A stretch of DNA of 64,000 nucleotides, from contig NC_135262.1 of NCBI RefSeq assembly GCF_964204865.1, positions 9,920,001 to 9,984,000 of the forward strand, given 5' to 3'. The notes beneath the pieces were generated by a model. That model was given only the letters and a program-made list of their open reading frames with translations. It was not told the DNA's origin and made no database searches. How positions within the stretch are numbered: position 1 is the first letter of the stretch; every line of letters begins with the position of its first letter. The stretch is from Styela clava. Lineage: Eukaryota > Chordata > Ascidiacea > Stolidobranchia > Styelidae. A program made the translations under genes and the position numbers. Below, piece by piece: positions 12,716 through 24,727 of the stretch.

Positions 12716-14397
12716 GTCATAACTGAGAACAGAGATTCACAAGCATATGTAGATGAAAACATGAAGAGTAATGTAATTGCAAAGTTTTTAAGACATGAAA
12801 AATTCTCGGGAATGGCATCCAAATCACGCAATAGTTCGTTTTCTGCACTTCTCTCTTGTATTCCCTTCCCTAATCGCTTATACTTCTTTCGAAATCAATT
12901 GATAACAGTAAGTTAGCAAGTAACTCTAACCAACATAAGCTGTACAACTTCATAAATCAATCAGAAATAAAGAAAAAGTGTGGCACAGACGATGTAGGAC
13001 AGTATGTTCCCCAGCTTTTCTCTTTAGGGGGGATGTTTCAAAATTTAGGGGGTGGTAAATAATTTGCTATCAGAGATAAAACTAGGCTATTTGTATTCTT
13101 AAAAAAATGGTATGTATTTAAGAGACGATGTACATGGGAGCCCCCCCAAGTTGATTGACGGCAAGTCAAAATCCACAGCAGAATGAAATTGTAGGGCCAG
13201 AAAAGGGGAGCTAAGAAAAGTGCGGGATGACACGGCTGGGGTTCAGGGCGCGCTTAAGCGCCCTGAAAAAAATTTGAGAAATAGGCGCCAAAATAGGCTC
13301 TAAGCTTGATTTTAGATACACCTAGCATCGCAGTTTGTTATGTAATAAAATCAATAATTATAATATTTAGCTGATAGAATTCCCGGGGAATAGATAACAA
13401 GCACGGCTTTCAACCGTAAATATATACTACTACGTTTCAACAAGTAATTTGCAAATGATAGTGACTAATGAAGTTACTTGCTCATCTGTCATTGTATGAA
13501 TGGCTACTTATGGCTAGTTTTGTTACACATTTCTAATTTTTTTGAACATGTTTGTTTGACTTTTGTATGAATTAAATTTTGAAATACGCTCGTCAACTGA
13601 TCATAATGTTGTATTCCTTCAGAACTGAAATATTTTGTTGGTAAGAAGACAAATCGCTGAAGTTTGATTCTTTTCGATAAAGAAATAAAAACGCTGTCAT
13701 TCATCTAAAAAACGTCTGTTTTCAGTGCCTAGTTTTCGTTTTGTGACATCTTTAAGCTTTCTTAATATACGGCTGATATCTAAAATACTGCAGTGTGTAA
13801 TCATTATACCCATACATAAGATACCAGAATAATTCAATTGTTACGAAATAAACGTGCTTAAACTGTGATAATGATGTAACAATAGACGGTATCTAAAACT
13901 CAAAAGGTACCACATGAAGGGTTAAACTATTTCACTCAAGTTCGGCGGGCCATTTTAAATGGTCACGCGGGCCGTAATTGGCTCGCAGACTGCGGTTTAG
14001 AACCCCTCAGTGTGGAATCGCACCTCAAAATTAGGGGGGGTGTTCACCCCTTATAGGGGGGTGTAGGGAAATCACTGATGTAGGATATGTAACAATGTAG
14101 CCAAATGAATGGAGTGTTCTTCTCGACAAAATTCGTCGAGAGCGCTCACTCAGTTGTTACGTCATAATATATTTCTTTCTAGCCATATGTCATGAAAAGA
14201 CAAAACGAGTTCGCATGAATAACGGATTGTTTAGAAACGATAATGAATAAACGAACACCGAGTTCATCACATAATTCAGAGTCTCGAAACTTTTTATCTG
14301 AAAGAGAATGATCTCGTTTCTGAGGCCTCGCTCGCGTGCCGAATAAATGGGCTCGCGTGCCAAGTTTGGCACGCGTGCCAGGGGTTGCCCACCTCTG

Positions 14398-16857
14398 TCC
14401 TATGATATGCTCGGCTTTCGGATAATTCCGTATTTCGTTTGTTCTTGTTATGCTGTATATAGGAGGACCAACATAAATGATTACCGATTGATCACAAATT
14501 TGCGATGAATAATTTGAAATGCGTGCTGAATTTGTAATGGCGTCGTGATTGTCTCGTGGTCTTGAAAGCGGTACATTGCAGCGGTGATCGAAAAGTGTGA
14601 TTAGGAAGCTTATGAAATTAACAATTACCATAAAGTTACACTTTCCTTTTTTATTTCATTTTATTATTTTTTGGTGATGGCGTTACAATGTGCAGAGTAA
14701 AAAAGCTACGCGGAAGCAGCTTAAAAGTCTGAAATCTACTCAGTCTTCAAGTATAAAAGCAACATGTCAAATTCAGCTTTATTCATTGCACAAAGCAGAA
14801 AATTAAGAATAAACAGTAATAATCCTTCAAAACAATATTCAGTAATTAAACAAAAAAAAAATTGTATGATAGACTGAAAATCTTATAATCATATTTTAAT
14901 GTGCATACGCTTAGTCCCGCTTGATAGGGAATAATATGTAATCAGTCAGATGACTTCTTACTTGGGGAGCTTTGGGCTATTTCCATCAGTACCAGATTTT
15001 AATGAAATTCTAGCAAACCGATGCTATTCCTATTAGCTTAGAATTACAAAATAATAAGAACAAAAAACAAACAATAGATTACTTTTTGAAAAGCAGAAGA
15101 TGTTTGTACTTATAAGCTTTATATTGATGAAAATATTGAACTTCTATTGGTGATATTCAGAAAACAACATTATAAGTAAAAATATGGTTCAGATATATAA
15201 TTAGTCTGAAAATCTTAAAATAAAACACTGTAACACGATTGGTTGGCTTACATATGGTGTTATTATCTTTTTACCTATGATTACTGCAATTATAATAAAG
15301 GAATTTTCCTCGATATATATCCCTGTAAATTTAATAATCACAATAAATAATTTTGAGGGAGGAGTAAAGTCGATAAGATTGAAAAATAGCTAACCAGTTA
15401 CGTGCTAATAATACATTAAAAGTTGGGTATGAGGGACAAGTACAGTTTCAAGTATTTTATGGAGTCTGAAGCTGCCGCAAACCATGGCGACATGGCCACT
15501 ATGGCCAAACAATGGCGACTGACTTTTTAGCTGCCTCAAACTAATGGCGAGCTGCTGGTACCACGGCAGCAAATTTAAAACCAATGGCGGGTAAAATTTT
15601 GCTGCCGTAAACAAGGCATGTCGGCTGTCACTGATGGTGAAAAATATTGTGTAAGTTGGAACATTTTTCTTATGGATACAGTTTTGATGGGTCTGGGGTT
15701 AGGTTTCAGGTTTAAGTAGATATAATTCTGCATGATAAACGAAAATCGGGTACATGACTTTGTGAATATACCGGTAATACTGATTACTGAATAGCGCCAT
15801 AAAACCATGGCGAGACACGCCGTGGTTCTCTGAGACTTGTGAGGGAAGCTGCGTCAAACGATGTTCAACCATATAACATTGGTACATGACACCATATAAA
15901 CAGGGGAACAAAAATGATGCAAACGGAGATAGTGGACAAATACATAATGTAATAACTTTGCTCACTAAGAAACTGTTATTTCAAAAATTAAGAAAGTATA
16001 CATATGCTAATCAAAATAATTTTAAGAGGACTTACAATACGACTAGCCACGTAAACATATAACTATCCGGAACAGTCAAGAATTATTAAACAACAGGTTT
16101 AATAAAATATATACAATTCAAAAAATACAAATTTTTTAGTGCAAGACTTATCTGGAACGACTTCTTAAATTGAAACTTTCTGAAAGGTGAACACTGCAGT
16201 CTTCACATATAACTTTGCTATAATGTCATAGTGTATTATTAATTTTGAGTCACGATATCCATTTGAACTTGTCCCAGGAAGTGTCTATCAAACTAAAAGT
16301 CAATATCGATTGTCTAGCTAAATATCATAAATCATGAATAATCCTTTGATTGAAAAAACGAGCAAATTTGATGAGCAATTATCATTCAGTCTTCAAAAAC
16401 AGGAGTATGAATTTCGCACAAGATTAACAAAATAGTCTGAATTCATGCATCAAGTCTCTCTCATAATAATATGCTGATCATATAGAAAGAAGATTAGAAA
16501 GAATTGCTTCATTATATTGCCAGTGCGCTAGTCTTGTCAACTGTATTTATTGTCAACAGTATTGACTGTCAGTAATGGTGACAATATTTAGTCTCCTATT
16601 TTGATCTTGATTATTCTAATGTTTTTCCAAATATAATTCATGATTATGTAAATAAAGTTGCATTGCTGAATTTATAAAAACCGGACACAAATTTGAATAA
16701 GGAGTATAAATAATTTGCTAATGAAAAAGAATTATCGCACATCAATTACACCATCCCGAAATTATTATGGACGTACTTATATATAATCATCTTGAAACAA
16801 AGCGACTGAAAAAGGTATGAAACCCATTTCTGAAACAGGCAGTTTAAGTCACTACAT
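14398..16857. other. Intergenic with degenerate motif cluster
   Basis: No gene is supported. Between 15471 and about 15865 a word close to GCTGCCGCAAACNATGGCGA recurs several times in variant form (15471, 15529, 15566, 15601, 15795, 15849), partly overlapping ATGGCG words, as in a decayed repeat array. The last 1 kb before 16857 would include the 3' UTR of the ABCD3-like gene. Confidence 0.45.
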
Positions 16858-18852
16858 TTATGATCCAAATTCTACTGTACTATCTTCAATTGGCTTGAAT
16901 TCGTATTTTCCTCGGCCATCCATATGAAGATAATATTCATGATGCTTCCATAATGATTTTCTATGTGACACAGTGAAAAGAGTAATTCCAACTGCACGAC
17001 AATGTTGGTAGATGAATCCTTCAACATCTACACTGACAGCACTTGTACATTCATCTAAAATAGCAAATTGAGGTTTGTGATAGAAAAGCCTTGCCATCGC
17101 CATACGTTGTTTCTCACCACCACTGAGAACATCCATCCAGTCTTGCACAGAGTTCCATCCACCTTCTCGTTCAAGAATATTTTCAAGTTGGACTTTTTGC
17201 AAAATTTCTTGCAACTGCTCATCTGAGAATCCATTTTTCAACATCTCTTTTTTTGAGTCTGGATAGATAACTTGATCACGCAAAGTACCCAATGTCATGT
17301 AAGGCCTTTGCGGAACATAAAACAACTTTCCTCGAGATGGTTTTGTGACCGTACCTCCAAACAGAGGCCATAATTCACCGAGAACTCTGAAAAGAGAACT
17401 TTTTCCACATCCATTTGGACCACAGACTAATACATTTTTGCCCGAGTGAACTGTAAAACTCATTTCTTCAATTAAAACGTCTCCATTTGGGGTCACAAGT
17501 GGGACTTTGTCAAAGCAAATAATGTAATCCTTGGTGATGATTTTTCCACTTCCAGGTACCAATTCCATGGATTTTTTGGATTTCCTCCCGTCTTTCTCAT
17601 CATTTTTGCTGACCATGGTTCTTTCATAATGCCCTTCATTCAATTCTTTCGTGACTTTCATCAGCTCTGTGACTCTCAAAGTAAAACCCGATAACCTTGT
17701 CATTTCTCGTCCGGCAAGTACTATCCTGCCAATCGCTTGTGAGAGTCGTACCAACATACGTCCACTCGTATAATAATCTTCCAAAAGCTCTGAATGAGAA
17801 TAATTATCAAATCTGTCATTCTTTAGATCCATAAATGGACGACTCACTATCAAATATCCACAGGTTGTCGCAGTGTATTTTGCAATGATATCATCTACAA
17901 TTCCCATTCTGAAGCGGAAACCAACAAATTTCTGTAAATGATCATACAACTTTTTGAACGTTAGAAGAATGGTATTCTTCTCTTTCTCATTACCATTATA
18001 GAAGGCAATTTCCTCGCTATTGGTAATTAAACGAGAGTTGACGTATCTGAATTCTCCTTCCAATTGCTGTTCTGTCACAGTCAATTTTCCAATAGGTTGA
18101 CGCATTCTCGTTAAAATCATTCCAGAAACGACAAGATATGCTATCATTGTTGCTGGCCCTTGTGCACCAATGGTATCTGTCAATCTATAAATGTAGATGA
18201 GAATGTCCAACAGCGGTTTACTGATATTTGAATACAAGTCGACAACACTATTGCAGAATCTTTCAATATCTTGAGTTAATAGTTGATCTGGATTGGCAAT
18301 TCTATTATCAAGATTACTCATTTTATAATAAGTATATCCTTGAAGATAATGCTCATACATGTGTAATGTGAACTGCTTTCTGAAATGAAGTTTGAGTGCA
18401 TTCAGTCCATACTTGAGCATTTGATTGGTTAGAGCAATCGCTGGTTGCATAGAAATATATTTAAAAAGATATCGAAGAAACCGGCTCCGATCTCTGGCAA
18501 TAATAGAACTTTCAATTGACGTCCCATTTTTGATCATCCACACATCAAATCTTGTTCGCATGATCAACATCAAAGCAACTAGAATCAAAAGGCCAGTTTC
18601 TTTTGACCACCAACCAGGCACCATAATTCGTAGAATCTGTTTGAGTCTACGAATGAAATTCATGTCTATAGCGGCTTTTTCTTTGGCGCCATTTTTACCA
18701 GATTTTGTGAAAACTATGTCACTTTCTTTATCTTTAGATTTGGTTCCAGATCGATATAATCCTAAAAAGTGTGCAGTAAGTACCAAACCAGTTCCATAAG
18801 CAGCAAATCGCAAATAACGATAATCCGCCAACTTGCTTAGAACAGGAGCCAT
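16858..18852 (-). CDS. ABCD3: ABCD3/PMP70-like peroxisomal ABC half-transporter, intronless
   Basis: A single uninterrupted 664-residue frame from ATG to stop, close to the vertebrate PMP70 length (659). An N-terminal hydrophobic half is followed by the EAA-like loop NSEEIAFYNGNEKEK, then a nucleotide-binding domain: Walker A GPNGCGKSS at about 478, Q-loop in VPQRPYM, signature LSGGEKQRMA at about 576, Walker B FAILDECTSAVS and the H-loop in VSHRKSLWKHH. Family role: a homodimeric peroxisomal membrane pump importing long-chain and branched acyl-CoAs for beta-oxidation. The start is favoured because MAPVLSKL... resembles the PMP70 N terminus. The absence of introns contrasts with the neighbouring multi-exon genes and may mean retroposition or intron loss. 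All motifs are intact, so it looks functional. Confidence 0.95.
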   Translation of the reverse strand: MAPVLSKLADYRYLRFAAYGTGLVLTAHFLGLYRSGTKSKDKESDIVFTKSGKNGAKEKAAIDMNFIRRLKQILRIMVPGWWSKETGLLILVALMLIMRTRFDVWMIKNGTSIESSIIARDRSRFLRYLFKYISMQPAIALTNQMLKYGLNALKLHFRKQFTLHMYEHYLQGYTYYKMSNLDNRIANPDQLLTQDIERFCNSVVDLYSNISKPLLDILIYIYRLTDTIGAQGPATMIAYLVVSGMILTRMRQPIGKLTVTEQQLEGEFRYVNSRLITNSEEIAFYNGNEKEKNTILLTFKKLYDHLQKFVGFRFRMGIVDDIIAKYTATTCGYLIVSRPFMDLKNDRFDNYSHSELLEDYYTSGRMLVRLSQAIGRIVLAGREMTRLSGFTLRVTELMKVTKELNEGHYERTMVSKNDEKDGRKSKKSMELVPGSGKIITKDYIICFDKVPLVTPNGDVLIEEMSFTVHSGKNVLVCGPNGCGKSSLFRVLGELWPLFGGTVTKPSRGKLFYVPQRPYMTLGTLRDQVIYPDSKKEMLKNGFSDEQLQEILQKVQLENILEREGGWNSVQDWMDVLSGGEKQRMAMARLFYHKPQFAILDECTSAVSVDVEGFIYQHCRAVGITLFTVSHRKSLWKHHEYYLHMDGRGKYEFKPIEDSTVEFGS

Positions 18853-19025
18853 TTTAATAAATTACATATACGCTTGAGTACTAAATAGGAAAATGTGTCA
18901 GATTAATATAAATGACTACAATAAGCAGAAATGAGAGCAAGTCTACTGACCTACTTTGAATTTGAGCAAAACATGTAAAATTATTTCCAAAGTTTTATTT
19001 AAACTAATTTGTTAGGATAGGATTT

Positions 19026-19208
19026 ACATATTTATCCTGGGCTGCCGAGGAGAGGAACCGACCAGCGGTTACGTGAACCTCCCTACTCCGGCGAGGAGTC
19101 CAGCAATCCTCTCGCACGTAATCAACCGTGCATGGAATTAGAACCCATCAGAGATGCAGTCGCGGACATATTCCTAACGCTTAACACGATGTGTCACATC
19201 GCCGAGCC
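19026..19208 (-). repeat. Possible tRNA-derived SINE
   Basis: A GC-richer block in AT-rich DNA. Read on the minus strand it begins GGCTCGGCGATGTGAC and has a B-box-like GGGTTCTAATTCC about 62 bases in, then CACGTAACCGCTGGTCGG. A tRNA-like head and a non-tRNA body are typical of SINEs. The A box is poor and no second copy exists in the window, so confidence is low. Confidence 0.35.
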
Positions 19209-19470
19209 AAAATGTTGTTGAATACTGAAATACTGTATCCAGGTATCACTGTCTCAAGAGAAGAAGCAGAGAAGAGAGCGGGCCTACTAATTTGCTTGGG
19301 CCCGTAGGCCAAATACAGCAGTACGGGTACTGAATTACCACACTGCCACATCGGTCTGCTGGTACCGTAGGCCTGGCCTACCTCAGTTCAGCAGTCAGTC
19401 AGTGCATTGTTTCAGTTTTCTGGTTTTATATGACTCGTATAACTGTATAAATTTGACTGATGGACCGGAA

Positions 19471-20294
19471 GATAAGATTTTATTTTGATTCATTCGCAAA
19501 AACAAAATAAACATATATACAAAAAAGATTAAGGCGACTGGGCAGATTTTTGACTGATGGACTGGAAATGTGCAACATGGGCGCAAAATGGAAGATTTTC
19601 AAAGATAGTGTGAAAATAAGTTTGGACGAAATTATGCTCTGCTCAAATATGTGACCAGATATACAAAAGTTAAACTGCACGAACTGATATTTGAAAATTC
19701 ACAATCGATTTTTACATTGGTGTGTTAACGTTTTAGTAGATTTTACTAGATATATTTTTGCTACAGGGGTGGTGACTCCTCTACGACCCATGGGCCGGGG
19801 CCACGGCCCATCTAATTTGGCCACATGGGGCCCAATGGGCTGCGGCCCCGTCAGGAAAAATTCAATTATCTTACCAAAATTTTCAATTTTTACAAAATTG
19901 TCAATATTCAAACCAAAAAATAAACTCCTGTAGTATGTGTACCAGGTTAGGGTTAGGTTAGGGTTGTTCAGATTTTTTACATTATAGTTCTATTATGAGT
20001 TTGGGGACTGTCTGTGTTAGCCAAGTGAATAGTTTCTTTACACAACTTGATGGGCCGCGGCCCATAGCCTGATGGGCCGAGGCCCAATTTGATGGGCCGT
20101 GGCCCCGGCCCATGGGCCGAAGAGGAGTCACCACTTCCACTCTATTTTTGAGCATGAAACAGAAACATGCATTCGCACCTCATTCTAGGATTTTTTGAAT
20201 TGTTTGTTTACATGCCGCATCGCCTTAATCTTTTGTGTATAGCCTATATGTTTATTTTGTTTTTGCGAATGAATCGAGATAAAATATAATCTTA
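19471..20294. repeat. Inverted-repeat (foldback-like) unit
   Basis: The arm at about 19471-19536 (GATTCATTCGCAAAAACAAA, AGATTAAGGCG) is repeated in inverse orientation at about 20221-20294. A diverged third piece (ATTTTTGCGAATGAATC) is at about 40080. The arms bracket the GGGCC-rich hAT-like element at 19764-20138, implying insertion into an older palindromic repeat. Confidence 0.6.
19764..20138. mobile_element. GGGCC-rich hAT-like MITE
   Basis: Roughly 45-bp ends are inverted copies of each other: CAGGGGTGGTGACTCC... with CCCATGGGCCGGGGCC on the left, and the complement ending GGAGTCACCACTTCCA on the right. The right tip has mutated from CCCCTG, and no clean 8-bp duplication remains. The interior has four TGGGCC/GGGCCG words and a short telomere-like TTAGGG/TTAGG run at 19945-19966. 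Confidence 0.65.
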
Positions 20295-21197
20295 AAAAAA
20301 AAAGTCATTTGATACAACTCACGTGTCATTCAGTCATTGAGGCATGCTTGGCTGGAATGCCTGCCCGCTCAGCTATTCTACAGGCATAAGCAAAAACGTC
20401 GTAAAGCAAGATAAGGATAACTGTATAGCCTACGTATAATTGCAAGAGCTTCCGTTTGTACACCTGTATGACATCAGCAGTTTTTGATAATCTCGAACTC
20501 CCAAAGAAATTGCGAAATACGCCACCTCTAGGTCGCTCAACGGCCTACAATGCATTTCATATTGCCCACGAGTGGGCAATGGAGATCATAAAATATGTGT
20601 ACCGGTATGTAACCAATGACATTAAGTTACACAAAGTTACTTACGCCTGAAACTAGTTTTCGAGTTTTTCTGTTTGCTGTTTACCTTTTAGCTTTGTTTG
20701 TTTACTGAAAAAACAGCAGCTAATTACTATAAATCTTCCCTATGTTTTGACCATTATCCCGATCTCTCGTCGTCATTGTCTGTGCTTTTTTATTTACGGT
20801 ATTTAGTCGTGTTCTGTGTTGTAGACGAAAGATCGGAATAAAATTGAATTGTAATTGAACACGAAATGGGCCTATGGATCGTTTTGTTAATTATTATTAT
20901 GTTGTTGTTCTGTGGGCTTTATTCATGGTATTCGCACTTTGTGGCGTTTCCGCATTCGAAGCCGGTGGTCATAAGAAGTCCTGAAGAATGCAGTAGGCTA
21001 CTGGTAGCTACTGTTGAAGATTGCATATCCATACTACTTCATCCATACCACTTTGTAATTTTTTTTGATGACTGAAAATAAAAGACATCCCCCAAAATAA
21101 GCCCTAGTGTCATTTTTCGAAAGAAAATTGAAATAAGACCGTTTTTATTCGGGGAAACACGGTACGAGTACCCTTCCTCGTCCGTGACCACTAAGAG

Positions 21198-21250
21198 CAG
21201 TGGTCGACAAACTGTGGACCGCGCCCAATCATGGGCCGTCGGGCATTTTC
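21198..21250 (+). mobile_element. Solo left end of a hAT-like element
   Basis: CAGTGGTCGACAAACTGTGG followed by GGACCGCGCCC and GGGCCGTCGGGC has the composition of the hAT termini seen elsewhere in the window. No matching right end was found before the arylsulfatase gene. Confidence 0.4.
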
Positions 21251-21539
21251 TAGTTGGACTCTAATAAATTTCAAATAGGACAGTGATATACGAAAGAGTT
21301 CTCTAAATTCAACATTACATCCAAATTTTTTGCCAGCTGGTTTATGTTCGTATATCAAACGATCTAATGACCTACTCTGCTTACAATAGCAGCAGTCATC
21401 CCCTAAAAACAATATCACCGGTACACAACCTGAGTATAATAATCTTCCTGCATCTGTCATAAATCCGTAGGCAATCAAGAGTCAGCATATTTTAATTTGC
21501 ATCCGCTATCCTAATTAACCTAATTAGCAATCAGGCTAA

Positions 21540-24500
21540 TTAGTAATTATAATTGCAAACACACCCTGCAGAAGGATCACAGCAAGGAATCAAGGATTTA
21601 TGCCCAGATTTATCTAACTCTGGTTGAGCAATACCGGTGAAAGTGGCTTCGTGTTCAGCAACAAGTTGAGCAATTTGGTTTACAACTTCTATTGTATTTG
21701 GATCGGTGGGGTCTTCTCTGCTCTTTTCTCGCTCACCAGGTAGTTTCGTAAAATCAAACACGAGAGGAGGATTCCATTCATGAATATCGGCACCATCATA
21801 GCAAGCAAAATCTCCCTGTGTTGAACCACATCCCGATGGTATCGCTGTAACGTGTATTCATTTTAAGATTTGGAACTCGCATCCCAAGATTTTTGAGTTA
21901 TTACACATGTACAAAGTTTTATGGTAGATAATATTTAACGATTTAAAAACGAGACACGTAACTTGTTTTTTAGCTTAAACCTCCAATCGGGATTGTCTAT
22001 TTGCTTCTAAATCGAGGCAAAGTTGACGTTTGCCTATTATACTCACGCAAATCGCCCATAGTGTGGTAATGCAGTTTGTAGTTTCCATGGCGGACTCCCA
22101 TAAGTCGGTCGGAACAGTAGTAAAACAAAGTATCACGGACTGAAGATTCAGGGACCAATTCTGTTATTAGTTGCCCATCCAATACAGTACCAGTGTTTTG
22201 CAAATGTACCAAGTAGTTGCTTCCACCTGTTAATGTATTTTAAAAGATGTGTAAAATTTTGATAATTGGATTTGGCTTAAGAAGTGTAGGATTCATTTAA
22301 TAGAAATTGACTGGCCTGCAAGATTGATTATAGTTGTGAAGATATCCATGTGATTCACAAGATTATTGCTGGTTGTTCCGGGTTCAATAGTTCCAGGCCA
22401 CCATAATACAGCAGGAACGCGATATCCTCCTTCCCAAGTGGTTCCCTTGCCGCTACGAAATATACCATTCGATGTGGTTGTTCGACAAAGCGGTGGTAGT
22501 GCACCGTGGTCAGAGGTGAAAATTGCAATTGTGTCCTGTTCAATTTCCAGGGTTTTAATTTTGTTTAAGACTTCTCCAACTGCCCATGACATTTCATTAA
22601 TGTTGTCACCGTATTCTCCTGAATATCGAAAATTACTGACAGTAAAACTGGGCGCAAAAAGAGAAATCTTGGCGATAATAAAATTGAAAAGTTAAGGTTA
22701 CAATCGGAGAATGAAAAATAACGGACAGAACCAAAGTGAATGAAAATGTCTAAGCTAATTTTCCCCTGTTGAAGTTGAATAATTACATCGTTTTTTTCTG
22801 GTGTCAAACGTTTTGTTAGCAAAACCATGAATATATAAATTACACAAATCAATAAAGTCATACCTCGACTCGATTTGCCACAGAATTGACTGTTGCAGAA
22901 ATAATCCATATGAACTTGTGGAAAAGCAAAATACAAGAAAAACGGTTTGGCTTTATTGGCATCAATAAATTTAACAGCATCATCGACAAGTTTCTGAGTT
23001 AGATCCGGTAAATTTATAGGTTGCTCAACTACAGTATCTCCAGAATAAACAAAGCATGACTTCACCATGTCGTCGGCCGCCTGAATTTAAATTATCGTTT
23101 GATATATAAATAAAATGATAAAATATAGACTAATATCGTTATATTACCATTTAAAAAAATATGAAAGGACTGATTGTCATTTATCAAAGAGGTCTGACCG
23201 ATTCATCTCCATAAATCAGTTCCCAACTAAAACCCTCCAGCAACGGCTGAAGAGGTAAATTTTGCCAGCAAGTATATGACCAAATGTTGCGATGGATCAG
23301 ATAGGACATTGTAACATTGTTGGGCGAGACTGTCCCCTGTCCTTCTTTCATAGTTCACTTATGTCACGCTGGAGACAGATTACTTACACAGTAGAATGGG
23401 TACAATATAATATTTAGATGTCGCCTATGGTAGAATAAAATCCGAGAACCCCTGCCGTAAATTATTATTTGTACCAGTCACTTAAGTTCCAGTGTACACT
23501 TTGCAATTATGCATATCTGGCTTAGAAATGTTGATATTCTTTTATTAGTGACGTACGTTGTTAATGTTACAATTTCCTGATTGACCCAAAGGCAGATTTG
23601 TTCCAACGAAATCGAATCCATGATTATGCGGAAGATGAACTCCGTCAGTATTGCTTTCTTTATTGAGTCCTTCAAATAGAATTATTATGTGTATAGCATT
23701 AACATAACAACTTTAAAAATAGTTAATACTATAATTGAATATGTCTTTAGGAGATAAAGTCCAAGCTTGACTTAATGTTTCATCAATACCTATGTGATAA
23801 CTTTATTCAATTCCCTGTACTTGAAAAATGTACTAGTAATTTATTATACCATGTTAATCAATTACTCTTGGTAAGATTTTTTTGGCATACTCGGTTCTCA
23901 CAGTATAGAACCATATTGATTAAAAATCTCCTTCCCCAGATTCGCAATTGCCTTTGCCCGAAAATACCAGAATTGTAATTCATAGTTAGTTAGTTTGTTA
24001 GGTTACCTAAATGCCATTTTCCCACCATTCCTGTGGCATACCCTTGATATTTTAACGCTTCAGCAATGGTTCTTTCCGAATCTGGAAGTCCACCACTATC
24101 CCTTGGAGCAAACACAAGAGAAGAATTTCCATAAACACCAGTCCTTCTTGCGTAACGACCTGAAAAATGTGTTGTTTACTAATATATATCAATGTTTTGA
24201 GAGGCGGTCGGTCACACAGGATAGAATAAAGGTGAGCTCATTAAAGTGTGGGGTTATTTTATGCTGTGAAATCGTCGAAAAAATATTTTTGGCTTCGGAT
24301 CATCATATTATGGCGGATTTTCACGAAACATTAACAGGGTCAGTAAGCGTGCAATTGATGTCACTGGGCCCACTTACCGCCCAACGATCATCACAAAAAA
24401 CACCAAAACTTGTTTCCTTAAAGCATGTAGGTTGCATTGAAAAATAGTACTGTATACATAAATACCTGTTAGCAACGATGCCCTGCTAGGGGTACAAATA

Positions 24501-24727
24501 AATGCCGCAGAAGTCCACTGAGTGAACATCATTCCTTCTTGTGCCATTTGTTCAATAGCGCCAGATTCTTGCTCCGTGTTTCCATATAAATTTAAATCAC
24601 CATACCCCAAATCATCAGCAAAGAATATAATTGTGTTCGGAGGTCTGGTAGATTTCTCATCGCGCGCTTTAGCCACGAGAAAGACGTAGAAAAGCAGGAA
24701 AGTGGAGAAAAAGATGCGAAACCTCAT
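21540..24727 (-). CDS. Arylsulfatase A-like sulfatase, lysosomal or secreted
   Basis: Seven exons: 24466-24727, 24007-24159, 23557-23669, 22864-23080, 22316-22618, 22047-22226, 21540-21844. They total 1533 nt and give 510 aa, matching ARSA length. A signal peptide covers about residues 1-21. The metal-binding Asp pair is in [10 protein letters not shown] (38-39). The sulfatase signature [11 protein letters not shown] has Cys78 as the residue converted to formylglycine. GKWHLG (Lys135, His137) and TSDHG follow, and a Cys-rich tail ends the protein. Family role: hydrolysis of sulfate esters such as sulfated glycolipids. The donor at 22315-22314 reads AG/GCCAGT, so intron 5 would be a GC-AG intron. 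All active-site motifs are present. The exact class within the ARSA group (ARSA, GALNS, ARSG-like) is not certain. Confidence 0.93.

Larger units (their letters stand above)
10780..14397. mobile_element. hAT element, outer member of a three-level nest
   Basis: The left terminus CAGGGGTGGGCAACC and right terminus GGTTGCCCACCTCTG form inverted repeats. They are flanked by a perfect 8-bp duplication TCCTATGA at 10772-10779 and 14398-14405, the hAT hallmark. Subterminal GCGTGCC words occur at both ends. It contains the separate insertion 11100-12715. No intact transposase ORF was seen; the 150-codon minus-strand ORF at 14179-14631 crosses the element edge and is not a gene. Confidence 0.9.

Noticed and set aside
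14179-14631. 150-codon minus-strand ORF
   Set aside because: It straddles the right edge of a hAT element, includes the terminal repeat, and has no recognisable domain.
18425-18799. 124-codon ORF on the plus strand
   Set aside because: Antisense shadow of the ABCD3-like coding sequence.
19945-19966. Telomere or interstitial telomeric array
   Set aside because: Only about three imperfect TTAGGG units, inside a transposon-like element.
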